Of a stretch of DNA of 64,000 bases, positions 1 through 7,824 are shown one piece after another. Origin of the DNA: QAND01 sp003150225 (lineage in GTDB: Bacteria; Bacillota; Clostridia; Christensenellales; QAND01); NCBI RefSeq assembly GCF_044357945.1, contig NZ_CP076563.1, positions 186,001-250,000 of the forward strand, given 5' to 3'. Numbering within the stretch: the stretch's first letter is position 1; each line of letters opens with the position of its first letter. Below the pieces are notes generated by a model. That model saw nothing but the letters and a program-made list of their open reading frames with translations. It did no database searches and was not told the DNA's origin. The position numbers and the translations under genes are program-made.

Positions 1-1761
1 AAAACAATGGGGAAATTGATCCGCCACTGCAGAAAATACCTTCCAGCCATGCTGATCGCACTGGTGGCGGCCGCTGCGGGCACGGTGCTGCAGATCATTG
101 GTCCCGACTGGATTAAGAGCCTGACCAATGAGATCAGCAAGGGATTACCGGCTTTGGTGAACGGCGTACCGGTGGCAAACAGCATCGATATGACCGCCGT
201 GGCCAATATCTGCTGGACGCTAGTGTTCTTCTATGCTGGCGCTATGTTGCTAAACTTTATCCAGAGTTTTATCATGGCGACGGTGACCCAGAAGGTAAGC
301 CGTGGTCTGCGCACCGACATCTCCAAGAAGATCAACAGATTGCCCCTTCGGTACTTTGATCAAACCAGCTACGGTGACGTGCTGAGCCGTGTGACCAACG
401 ACGTGGACACCATCGGCCAGACCATGAACCAGAGCGTCAGTACCCTGGTGACCTCCGTTACCATGTTCTTTGGCGCCCTCTTTATGATGTTCTACAATAG
501 CTGGATTCTGGCGCTGACGGCGGTGGGAGCCAGCCTCATTGGATTCGTGCTGATGATGATCATCATGCGGAGGTCTCAGAAGTACTTTGTGGCACAGCAA
601 AACGAGTTGGGGAACATCAACGGCCATATAGAGGAAATCTACTCCGGGCACAGCGTGGTTAAGGTATACAACGGCAGCAGAGAGGCCCGGAAGACCTTTG
701 AGGAGATCAACAGCAAACTCTATAACAGCGCTTGGAAGTCCCAGTTCCTATCCGGCCTTATGATGCCTCTGATGAACTTCGTAGGCAATTTGGGATATGT
801 GGCGGTATGTGTGGTGGGTGCGACCTTGGCTATGAACGGAGCCATCTCCTTTGGCGTGATCGTAGCGTTTATGATCTATATCCGCCTGTTCACCCAGCCT
901 TTGAGCCAGATCGCCCAAGCCTTCAACAACCTGCAGCGGACGGCCGCCGCCGGCGAGCGGGTATTTGCCTTTTTAGGAGAGGAGGAACTATCGGACGAGA
1001 GCGGCAAGGCCCAGCGGCTAACGGACGTAAAGGGCGCCGTGGAATTCCGCCACATGAAGTTTGGATACACCCCTTATAAGACCGTAATCCACGACTTCTC
1101 CGCCAAGGTGGAGCCCGGCCAGAAGATCGCCATCGTGGGGCCCACCGGAGCCGGAAAGACCACCATTGTCAACCTGTTGATGCGGTTTTATGAACTGGAC
1201 GACGGCGAGATTCTCCTGGATGGGGTTCCCACCAACCGAGTCCCAAGGGAGAACGTGCATGAGCAGTTCGGCATGGTGCTTCAGGATACCTGGTTGTTTG
1301 AAGGAACCATCCGGGAGAACATCGTCTACTGCAAACCCGGTGTAACCGATCAAGAGGTGGAGGATGCCTGCAAGACGGTTGGATTGCATCATTTCATCAT
1401 GACCCTGCCCGACGGCTATGACACTGTTCTAAACGACAAGGCCAGCCTATCCGAGGGACAGAAACAGCTCATTACCATTGCGCGTGCCATGATCCAGAAC
1501 GCCCCCCTTCTGATCCTGGATGAAGCCACCAGCTCGGTAGATACCCGGACGGAGCGGATCGTTCAGGCGGCCATGGATCAGTTGACGGTTGGACGCACCT
1601 CCTTTGTTATCGCGCACCGGCTGTCCACCATTAAAAACGCCGATTTGATCCTGGTCATGCGGGATGGCGATATCATCGAGAGCGGCAGCCATGAGGAACT
1701 GCTGCAAAAGGGCGGCTTCTATGCCGAACTCTATAACAGTCAATTTGAGGACGCGGCATAA
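1..1761 (+). CDS. ABC transporter, fused permease/ATPase half-exporter (5' end probably outside window)
   Basis: An ABC exporter half-transporter of the MdlB/MsbA type: a six-helix membrane domain (about residues 15-300, counting from the ATG at base 7) followed by the ATPase. Visible motifs are Walker A GPTGAGKTT near residue 378, signature LSEGQ near 481 (E replaces the first G of LSGGQ), Walker B LLILDEATSS near 502 and the H-loop IAHRLS near 535. The codons before the ATG at base 7 are open, and relatives usually have a longer N-terminal tail, so the true start is probably upstream of the window. In Clostridia such proteins commonly occur as adjacent heterodimer partners, so the partner may lie just off the left edge. 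The substrate cannot be read from the sequence. A terminator hairpin follows the stop codon. Confidence 0.9.
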   Translation, partial: KTMGKLIRHCRKYLPAMLIALVAAAAGTVLQIIGPDWIKSLTNEISKGLPALVNGVPVANSIDMTAVANICWTLVFFYAGAMLLNFIQSFIMATVTQKVSRGLRTDISKKINRLPLRYFDQTSYGDVLSRVTNDVDTIGQTMNQSVSTLVTSVTMFFGALFMMFYNSWILALTAVGASLIGFVLMMIIMRRSQKYFVAQQNELGNINGHIEEIYSGHSVVKVYNGSREARKTFEEINSKLYNSAWKSQFLSGLMMPLMNFVGNLGYVAVCVVGATLAMNGAISFGVIVAFMIYIRLFTQPLSQIAQAFNNLQRTAAAGERVFAFLGEEELSDESGKAQRLTDVKGAVEFRHMKFGYTPYKTVIHDFSAKVEPGQKIAIVGPTGAGKTTIVNLLMRFYELDDGEILLDGVPTNRVPRENVHEQFGMVLQDTWLFEGTIRENIVYCKPGVTDQEVEDACKTVGLHHFIMTLPDGYDTVLNDKASLSEGQKQLITIARAMIQNAPLLILDEATSSVDTRTERIVQAAMDQLTVGRTSFVIAHRLSTIKNADLILVMRDGDIIESGSHEELLQKGGFYAELYNSQFEDAA

Positions 1762-1778
1762 CGGCCGTTCAGCAAACG

Positions 1779-1811
1779 AAAAGCCACGGGTTATAGGGCC
1801 GTGGCTTTTTC
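1779..1811 (+). terminator. Rho-independent terminator after the ABC exporter gene
   Basis: The inverted repeat AAGCCACGG / CCGTGGCTT has a loop of about 9 bases and a T run on the 3' side. It lies 18 bases after the stop codon. Confidence 0.85.
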
Positions 1812-1883
1812 CATTTTCCCCGCTGTACATATTTCTTCTCCTGGGATAGACACTAGCAAAAACGAGATTCCAAGGAGTGTAAT

Positions 1884-3080
1884 ATGGAGCAAAAGCAATC
1901 CCTGTACCGCTACGCGGTGCTGGCGGGCAGTTTCTTTCTTATGGCGGTGCCCTTCAGTATTGTAAACACCATCCACAGCCTGTTTATCGTTCCGGTCACC
2001 GAGGCCATGGGCATTTCCACGGGGACGTTTTCCCTGCTGTTTACCATCGGCTCTTTGACGGTAGCGGCAACCTCTCCCTTCATCGGGAAACTGCTGGACC
2101 GAGTCAATGTGAAGCTGATCATGGGAGCGGGCGCCCTTTTTACCGGTCTGGGCTTTCTGGGCTACGGATACGCCGTGGCCTTATGGCAGATCTATCTTCT
2201 TTCGGCGGTCATCGCCCTGGGGCTGACGGCGCTTACCACCATTCCAATTTCCACCCTGTTGACGGACTGGTTTCCCGAAAAGCGGGGAACCGCCATGGGA
2301 TTCGCTTTTTCGGGAGCGGGGACCGGCACCTTCCTTTGGATGCAGATGGTAAGCCGGATGTTGAGCGGCAGAGGATACCGGTACAGCTATATCACCCTGG
2401 GAATCATTATTCTGGCGGTTTCCCTTCCCATTGCCATCCTACTGATGAAACGACGCAGGGGGAATCTGACCAATTCCAAGCTTATGCCGGATCGAAAAGG
2501 CGTCCGAAGCATATTTCAGGACCAAACCTTTTTTCGGTTTTCGCTGGGCCTGTTACTGCTGGGGCTGACCATAGCGGGTACCCAGATCCATATCCAGCCC
2601 TATCTGTCGGCCAGCGGCTATCCCCTGTCATATAACGCCAACGTAGGTTCCGCTCTGGCCGCCTTTGCGCTGATGGGCAGCCTTGTGGGAGGATTTCTGT
2701 TCGACAAGCTGAAGAGCGCCAAGTCGGTGCTCATATTGGGAGGGCTCGCCATAATCAGCTATGTCCTGCTGATGGTATTCCATATCCCGTATGTACCCTT
2801 TCTTTTTGCCGGAGTTTACGGTCTCTGTCTGTGCATGCCCTCCCTGCTGCCCTCCTATGGGGTAGGAGAGCTGTATGGCCAGGAGGCATACGCCCAGCGG
2901 CTGGGGATGGTCAACCTGGTCTTCACCCTGGGTGGGGCGGGGGGGCCTTTGCTATCGGGGGTTTTAGCGGACAATCTGGGTTACTCCGCGGTATGGATTG
3001 TGTATCTGATCCTGGCCGCCGCGTATCTTTTCCTCTTCCAAAGGGCCTTTGAAGGAAATGCAGGAAAAACTGCAAGTTGA
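1884..3080 (+). CDS. MFS transporter
   Basis: A 398-residue major facilitator with about twelve hydrophobic segments and a basic central loop near residue 190 (MKRRRGN). The N-half carries an MFS-type loop after helix 2 (GKLLDRVNVK), and the C-half repeats it weakly (FDKLKSAKS). The general look is that of the oxalate/formate-antiporter-like MFS branch often annotated simply as MFS transporter; the substrate is unknown. The start ATG follows AAGGAG at a suitable distance. It stands alone between two terminators, so it is probably a single-gene unit. Confidence 0.85.
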   Translation: MEQKQSLYRYAVLAGSFFLMAVPFSIVNTIHSLFIVPVTEAMGISTGTFSLLFTIGSLTVAATSPFIGKLLDRVNVKLIMGAGALFTGLGFLGYGYAVALWQIYLLSAVIALGLTALTTIPISTLLTDWFPEKRGTAMGFAFSGAGTGTFLWMQMVSRMLSGRGYRYSYITLGIIILAVSLPIAILLMKRRRGNLTNSKLMPDRKGVRSIFQDQTFFRFSLGLLLLGLTIAGTQIHIQPYLSASGYPLSYNANVGSALAAFALMGSLVGGFLFDKLKSAKSVLILGGLAIISYVLLMVFHIPYVPFLFAGVYGLCLCMPSLLPSYGVGELYGQEAYAQRLGMVNLVFTLGGAGGPLLSGVLADNLGYSAVWIVYLILAAAYLFLFQRAFEGNAGKTAS

Positions 3081-3103
3081 TTGCAGGATCGGGCAAAAAA
3101 CCG

Positions 3104-3137
3104 GAAAAATCCCTGGGACAAGGGGATGATTTTTTTG
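3104..3137 (+). terminator. Probable terminator after the MFS gene
   Basis: ATCCC and GGGGAT form an imperfect stem around an eight-base loop, followed by a run of seven T. The stem is weaker than the others in this window, but its position just after the MFS stop codon fits. Confidence 0.55.
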
Positions 3138-3176
3138 TTTCATGTAGGATGAAAAATATAAAATTGCAAAAGGCTG

Positions 3177-3205
3177 TTGCATTCTATGTGGAAGAGGACT
3201 AGAAT
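3177..3205 (+). promoter_or_regulatory. Sigma-A type promoter for the ATP synthase operon
   Basis: TTGCAT and TAGAAT are separated by 17 bases and lie about 45 bases upstream of the first gene of the atp operon. No other promoter-like pair is obvious before atpB. Confidence 0.6.
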
Positions 3206-3248
3206 ACATATTTAGACCGGGACGCAGTCCAGAAAAGGAGGGAGCAAT

Positions 3249-3539
3249 ATGCTGGGATTTGCCATGGGTTTGGTTTGCGGCGTGATAGAATTCCTCCTTC
3301 TCCGGCGGTTTGTAGCCGGGATCTCCCAAGGCACGATGCCTCTGTCTTTGATTGCGTACAAATTATTGGTCCTCGCGGTGACGCTGACGGCCTGTGTGCT
3401 GCTGGCTCGGGATCAGTTGATCTGGGCGGCCTGCGGAATCGCGGCGCCTTTGATCATCGGCTCCATCGGTCAGATGGTGGTGTCCATTGCGAGCAAGAAA
3501 AAAGAGGACCTGGAAAGGGATGTAGAACATGACGGGTAG
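3249..3539 (+). CDS. AtpI-like small membrane protein at the head of the atp operon
   Basis: A 96-residue protein with three or four hydrophobic segments and a charged C-terminal tail (KKKEDLERDVEHDG). It sits directly upstream of atpB, overlapping it by 11 bases, which is where Firmicutes encode ATP synthase subunit I. AtpI proteins are thought to help assemble the c-ring and are poorly conserved, so the assignment rests on size, topology and position rather than a motif. A strong AAGGAGGGAG ribosome-binding site precedes the ATG. Confidence 0.7.
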   Translation: MLGFAMGLVCGVIEFLLLRRFVAGISQGTMPLSLIAYKLLVLAVTLTACVLLARDQLIWAACGIAAPLIIGSIGQMVVSIASKKKEDLERDVEHDG

Positions 3540-4431
3540 CGAAACCGTGACCCTGGCCATTGTGCTGGGGTCCCTTGTATTGGCGGTTCTGTGCTTTTTC
3601 TGGCGGCGGAAGCTGGTACAAAAGCTGAATGCCCAAGAGGAACCCGATAAGAAGACCAAGCGGAAGAAGCTGTGGGCCACCATTCTGATGGTAGCCATGG
3701 GTTGGCTGTTTGCCACCCAGCTCTTGACCTTCCTGTTTGGTCCCGCCGAGGGCGAAGGACTCCATGTGGAGATCGCCGCCAGCCGGGTGGAATTGTTGGG
3801 TTTTAGCGTCAGCTCTACGGTAATCACCACTTGGATTGCCATGGGCGGTATTCTGTTGGGGGCGCTGGCCATTCGGCTATTCCTGATTCCACGGATGAAG
3901 GATCAGCCTCGGGGACTCCAAAATGTGCTGGAGATCGCCGTGGAAAGCGTGTCCAAATATACCGATGAAAAGAGCGGTCATCTGGGGGAAAACCTGGCTG
4001 CCTATATCTTCTCGGTAGCGACGCTGATGATCGGTTGTGCCGTCATCGAGCTCTTTGGCGTGCGGGCACCCACGGCGGATATCACCATGACTTTCGCCAT
4101 GGCTCTGATTACCTTTATTCTCATCAACTATTACGGCATCAAGAAGAAGGGGGTAGGCGGCCGGATCAAGAGCCTGGCGGATCCCACGCCGGTGGTATTG
4201 CCCCTGCGGATGATTTCGGACATCGCGGTGCCGGTTTCTCTGGCTTGCCGGCTGTTTGGCAACATGCTGGGCGGCATGATCGTCATGGATCTGCTGTACA
4301 GCGCCATGGGCAATTTGGCGGTGGGCGTTCCCAGCCTGGTTGGGCTGTATTTTAACGCCTTCCACCCTCTGATTCAGGCCTATATCTTTGTTACCCTCAC
4401 CCTCACATTTATCAATGAGGCTGTGGAATAA
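3529..4431 (+). CDS. atpB: F1Fo ATP synthase subunit a
   Basis: The membrane subunit that forms the ion half-channels against the c-ring. The essential arginine is in SLACRLFGNMLGG at residue 241 (equivalent to aR210 of E. coli), and the last helix ends AYIFVTLTLTFINEAVE as in the family. At 300 residues it is longer than many bacterial a subunits because of an N-terminal part with two hydrophobic segments separated by a basic stretch (EEPDKKTKRKK). It overlaps the AtpI-like gene by 11 bases and is followed 33 bases later by atpE. Function is certain; the coupling ion (H+ or Na+) is not decided by this subunit. Confidence 0.95.
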   Translation: MTGSETVTLAIVLGSLVLAVLCFFWRRKLVQKLNAQEEPDKKTKRKKLWATILMVAMGWLFATQLLTFLFGPAEGEGLHVEIAASRVELLGFSVSSTVITTWIAMGGILLGALAIRLFLIPRMKDQPRGLQNVLEIAVESVSKYTDEKSGHLGENLAAYIFSVATLMIGCAVIELFGVRAPTADITMTFAMALITFILINYYGIKKKGVGGRIKSLADPTPVVLPLRMISDIAVPVSLACRLFGNMLGGMIVMDLLYSAMGNLAVGVPSLVGLYFNAFHPLIQAYIFVTLTLTFINEAVE

Positions 4432-4464
4432 AACCATTGAAATTTATTTTAGGAGGCATTTGAT

Positions 4465-4695
4465 ATGAATATTGGACTTGTTGCCATCGGAGCCGCTCTC
4501 TGTCTGCTTTCCTGCGCCGCCGCCGGTCTTTCCATGGGTCTGGCTACCGGTAAAGCGGTGGATGCCGTTGCTCGCCAGCCGGAAGCGTCCGGCAAGATCA
4601 ACTCCATCCTTCTGCTGGGCTTGGCGTTGACGGAATCCACCGCCATCTACGGCTTTGTAAGCGCGTTGATCATGATGTTTACCCTGGGCGCATAA
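4465..4695 (+). CDS. atpE: F1Fo ATP synthase subunit c
   Basis: A 76-residue hairpin proteolipid that forms the rotor ring. The loop RQPEASGKI is canonical, and the ion-binding carboxylate is Glu57 in LALTESTAIYG. Glu-Ser-Thr on helix 2 is the arrangement seen in Na+-binding rings such as that of Ilyobacter. However, the helix-1 position that is Gln32 in Ilyobacter is Met24 here, and its Pro28 position is Ala20. The site is therefore a mixture, and ion preference cannot be assigned by rule. AGGAGG precedes the ATG. Confidence 0.95.
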   Translation: MNIGLVAIGAALCLLSCAAAGLSMGLATGKAVDAVARQPEASGKINSILLLGLALTESTAIYGFVSALIMMFTLGA

Positions 4696-4713
4696 CCCGA
4701 AGGAGTTGTTATA

Positions 4714-5190
4714 ATGGATATTAACCCTGTGGATATTCTCATCCATATCATCAATATCCTGGTGCTGTTTGTGCTGCTTCGGCTTTTGATCTATAAGCCG
4801 GTGAAGAAGTTCATGGACGAGAGAAGCCAGCGGATCCAGAAGGAGATGGACCACGCCAGCGAGATCTCCGCCCAGGCCGAGGAGCTTCACGCCCAGTACC
4901 AGGCGGATCTTGCTGACGCCGACGCCACCGCGCAGCAGGTGGTGCGGGAGGCCGCTCAGAAGGCCAACGAAACGGCCCAGGAAATCCTTCGCGATGCGAA
5001 AGCCCAGGCTGGGCAGATGGTGGAGGACGCCCGGGTAAAGGCCGAGGCCGAGCGCGCCCGTGCCCTTTCGGATATGGAGGACCAGATCGCCGACCTGGCG
5101 GTGGATATGGCCGGCCACATTCTGCAGCGTGAGGTCAAGCTGGAGGACAACAAGGCCGTTGTCAAGGATTTCTTCCAGAAGGTAGGGTGA
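4714..5190 (+). CDS. atpF: F1Fo ATP synthase subunit b
   Basis: The peripheral stalk subunit: one N-terminal membrane helix (about residues 8-28) followed by a long, charged, heptad-like coiled coil to the end. At 158 residues it is normal in length and is not fused to delta. It starts 18 bases after atpE with AAGGAG upstream of the ATG. Its partner at the top of F1 should be delta, which in this operon is severely shortened. Confidence 0.93.
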   Translation: MDINPVDILIHIINILVLFVLLRLLIYKPVKKFMDERSQRIQKEMDHASEISAQAEELHAQYQADLADADATAQQVVREAAQKANETAQEILRDAKAQAGQMVEDARVKAEAERARALSDMEDQIADLAVDMAGHILQREVKLEDNKAVVKDFFQKVG

Positions 5191-5194
5191 TGGT

Positions 5195-5413
5195 ATGCTG
5201 ACTGGAACCCTGAAAATCGCGCCGCCCTATGATGAGGCGGAGCTCCAGTCCATCCAGGAGGGTTTTGAAACGCTCCTGGGGACGGCCATCCAATTCCGGG
5301 TGGTGGAGGATCCATCCTTGATCGGCGGGTTCTCCGCGTTTATCGACGGCAAGGTGTACGATGGCAGCCTGTCCGCCCAGCTGGGCGGCATGCGCCGGCA
5401 TCTGGCCCACTGA
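5195..5413 (+). CDS. atpH: F1Fo ATP synthase subunit delta, C-terminal domain only
   Basis: Only 72 residues, against about 180 for a standard delta/OSCP. What is present matches the family's C-terminal segment: KIAPPYDEAELQSIQEGF, then a core resembling VDPSLIGGFSAFIDGKVYDGSLSAQL, which is the conserved end of delta. The N-terminal helical domain that grips the three alpha-subunit N-termini is absent. There is no room for it, because atpF ends at 5190, four bases upstream of this ATG. The reading frame is intact and the neighbouring genes are normal, so this looks like a maintained short form rather than an assembly error. The ribosome-binding site is weak (GGTAGGGTG). Confidence 0.8.
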   Translation: MLTGTLKIAPPYDEAELQSIQEGFETLLGTAIQFRVVEDPSLIGGFSAFIDGKVYDGSLSAQLGGMRRHLAH

Positions 5414-5426
5414 GGACGGTGAAACT

Positions 5427-6950
5427 ATGCTGGATTTTAATCCCGGTTCCATCGGCTCCTTTTTGAAGGAGCGGATCGACCGGTTTGAGGTTGCGCCCCA
5501 GATTTACGAATATGGCACGGTAAACCGCAGCGCGGACGGCGTCGTCCACGTGGACGGCCTAAGCCATAGCCGTTACGGGGAGTTGCTTGAGTTTGAGAAC
5601 AACGCCTATGGTCTGGCTTTGGATCTGGATCTAAACGGCGTGGCGGCGGTATTGCTGTCGGGGAGCACCGGGGTTACGGCAGGCTCCACGGTAAAGGGTA
5701 CCGGCCATGTGGTGGATATCTGCGTGGGCCCGGAACTACTGGGCCGGGTGGTGGATCCCATCGGCCGTCCCCTGGACGGTAAACCGCTGGACGTGAAGAA
5801 ATTCCGCCCGGTGGAAAACCATGCTCCGGCCATCATGGACCGGGCTCCCGTGAACCAGCCCTTGGCCACTGGCGTGCTGTCCATCGATGGCATGATTCCC
5901 ATCGGCCGGGGCCAGCGGGAATTGATCATCGGGGATCGGCAGACGGGGAAGACCGCCATCGCTCTGTCCGCCATGCTGAACCAGAAGGATACCGGTGTAA
6001 TCTGCGTTTACTGCGCCATCGGCCAGAAGGCGTCCACCATAGCACAGCTGGTGGAGACCCTGACGGAAAACAACGCTATGGAGCATTCGGTGGTGGTGGC
6101 TTCCACCGCCAGCGATTGTGCCGCCATGCAGTATATCGCCCCCTATGCCGCCTGTTCCATTGCCGAGGAGTTCATGTATGCTGGCAAGGACGTTTTGGTG
6201 GTGTACGATGATCTCAGCAAGCATGCGGTGGCCTATCGAGCCATGTCTTTGCTGCTTCGGCGGCCGCCGGGACGGGAAGCGTACCCGGGCGACGTGTTCT
6301 ACCTCCACAGCCGTTTGCTGGAGCGGGCCGCTAAGCTGAGCCCCGAGCTGGGAGGAGGCTCTATGACGGCGCTGCCCATCGTGGAGACCATGGCAGGGGA
6401 CATCTCCGCCTATATTCCCACCAACGTGATCTCCATCACCGATGGTCAGATCTATCTGGAGTCCGAATTGTTCCATGCCGGCGTACGTCCTGCGGTTAAC
6501 GTGGGCCTGTCGGTATCCCGCGTGGGTCGGAGCGCCCAGCACGATGCCATGAAAAAGGTATCGGGCAGCCTTCGTTTGGAGCTGGCCCAGTACCGGGAGA
6601 TGGCGGTATTTGCCCAATTTGGGTCGGATATCGATGCCTCTACCGCGGCTCAGCTTCGCCGGGGCGAGCGGCTTACCGAGCTGCTCAAACAGACCCAGAG
6701 CAATATCATGCCTCTATCCCGTGAGGTGGCTACCCTGATCGCCTTCCTGGACGACGCGTTCCTCAATATTCCGGTGGGGAGGATTCGGGAGTGCAGAAAC
6801 CGGATGCTGGAATACCTTTCGGCAAATGCCGGGGCCACCATGGCCAGTATCGATAACACCGGCAAGCTGATGGATGGAGACCGGGAGGAGCTTTCGGCCT
6901 GTATTCAGCGCTTTGTGCGTCAGGAATGCGGTGAATTGACAAATGGCTAA
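5427..6950 (+). CDS. atpA: F1Fo ATP synthase subunit alpha
   Basis: The non-catalytic nucleotide-binding subunit of F1, 507 residues. The P-loop GDRQTGKTAIAL is present, and PAVNVGLSVSRVGRSAQ matches the family signature region. I chose the ATG at 5427 over the in-frame ATG at 5361, because the earlier one lies inside the delta gene and adds non-family sequence. From 5427 the protein begins MLDFNPGSIGSFLKERI, as expected for alpha. The stop codon overlaps the start of atpG (ATGGCTAA). With a truncated delta, the alpha N-terminus loses its usual binding partner. Confidence 0.95.
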   Translation: MLDFNPGSIGSFLKERIDRFEVAPQIYEYGTVNRSADGVVHVDGLSHSRYGELLEFENNAYGLALDLDLNGVAAVLLSGSTGVTAGSTVKGTGHVVDICVGPELLGRVVDPIGRPLDGKPLDVKKFRPVENHAPAIMDRAPVNQPLATGVLSIDGMIPIGRGQRELIIGDRQTGKTAIALSAMLNQKDTGVICVYCAIGQKASTIAQLVETLTENNAMEHSVVVASTASDCAAMQYIAPYAACSIAEEFMYAGKDVLVVYDDLSKHAVAYRAMSLLLRRPPGREAYPGDVFYLHSRLLERAAKLSPELGGGSMTALPIVETMAGDISAYIPTNVISITDGQIYLESELFHAGVRPAVNVGLSVSRVGRSAQHDAMKKVSGSLRLELAQYREMAVFAQFGSDIDASTAAQLRRGERLTELLKQTQSNIMPLSREVATLIAFLDDAFLNIPVGRIRECRNRMLEYLSANAGATMASIDNTGKLMDGDREELSACIQRFVRQECGELTNG

Positions 6951-7824
6951 CGTAGCTGAGATCCGCCAACACATCCGCGCGGTGGATCAAACCCGGAAGA
7001 TTACCCATGCCATGCATCTGGTGGCCAGCAGCCGTATGAGCCGGGTGATGAGCCATATCGAGTATAACAACGCCTATTTTTCCAGGGTACAGTCCACCAT
7101 GAAGGACATCCTTCTGGGCTCCGAGGCCATCTCCCATCCCTATCTGACCGAGCGCCAGGGGGATCGGAGAACCTTTGTCGTGGTATCGGGGGATAAGGGC
7201 ATGGCGGGAGGCTATAACAACAACCTTACCCGTTTTGCCATGGAGCAGATTCGAGGGCATGAGAATTACCACCTGATCACGGTAGGGATGGTGGCCAGCC
7301 ATTTCTTTCTGGAAAATGGCATCAAACCGGATATCGAGCTGGCGGGAGCCTCCCAGGATCCATCCTTGGTCAACGCCCGGGAGCTGGCCTTTGATATTTT
7401 CGACCTCTTTAACGAAGATGAGACCAATGACGTCTACATCATCTATACCAGCTTTTTGGGCGATACCAAGGCTCAGCCGGTGATGCGGCGGCTGCTGCCC
7501 ATCCATTTGGATGATTACGATCATGTGGAGCCAGGGGATCCTAGCCGGGAGATTCTATATGAGCCCTCCCCCCAGGAGGTGTTCAACGTCCTGGTACCCC
7601 AGTATACCAGCGGCATCATCTTTGGCGCCTTGATGCAGGCCTATGCCAGCGAGCATTATGCACGGATGAACGCCATGGAGAGCGCGACCCGCAACGCCGA
7701 TGAGATGCTGAAGAAGCTCCAAACCCAATACAACATCGCCCGTCAAGCCGCGATTACCCAGGAGATCACCGAGATCGCCGGCGCGGCGGAAGTTCTGCTT
7801 GGAGATACCGACTATGCAAAATGA
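6943..7824 (+). CDS. atpG: F1Fo ATP synthase subunit gamma
   Basis: The central rotor shaft of F1, 293 residues. The N-terminal coiled-coil helix contains IRAVDQTRKITHAMHLVASSRM, and the C-terminal helix contains RMNAMESATRNADEML with ITQEITEI, both family hallmarks. It overlaps the end of atpA by 8 bases and the beginning of atpD by 11, implying translational coupling. Sequence between the two helices is variable, as in other gammas. Confidence 0.95.
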   Translation: MANVAEIRQHIRAVDQTRKITHAMHLVASSRMSRVMSHIEYNNAYFSRVQSTMKDILLGSEAISHPYLTERQGDRRTFVVVSGDKGMAGGYNNNLTRFAMEQIRGHENYHLITVGMVASHFFLENGIKPDIELAGASQDPSLVNARELAFDIFDLFNEDETNDVYIIYTSFLGDTKAQPVMRRLLPIHLDDYDHVEPGDPSREILYEPSPQEVFNVLVPQYTSGIIFGALMQAYASEHYARMNAMESATRNADEMLKKLQTQYNIARQAAITQEITEIAGAAEVLLGDTDYAK

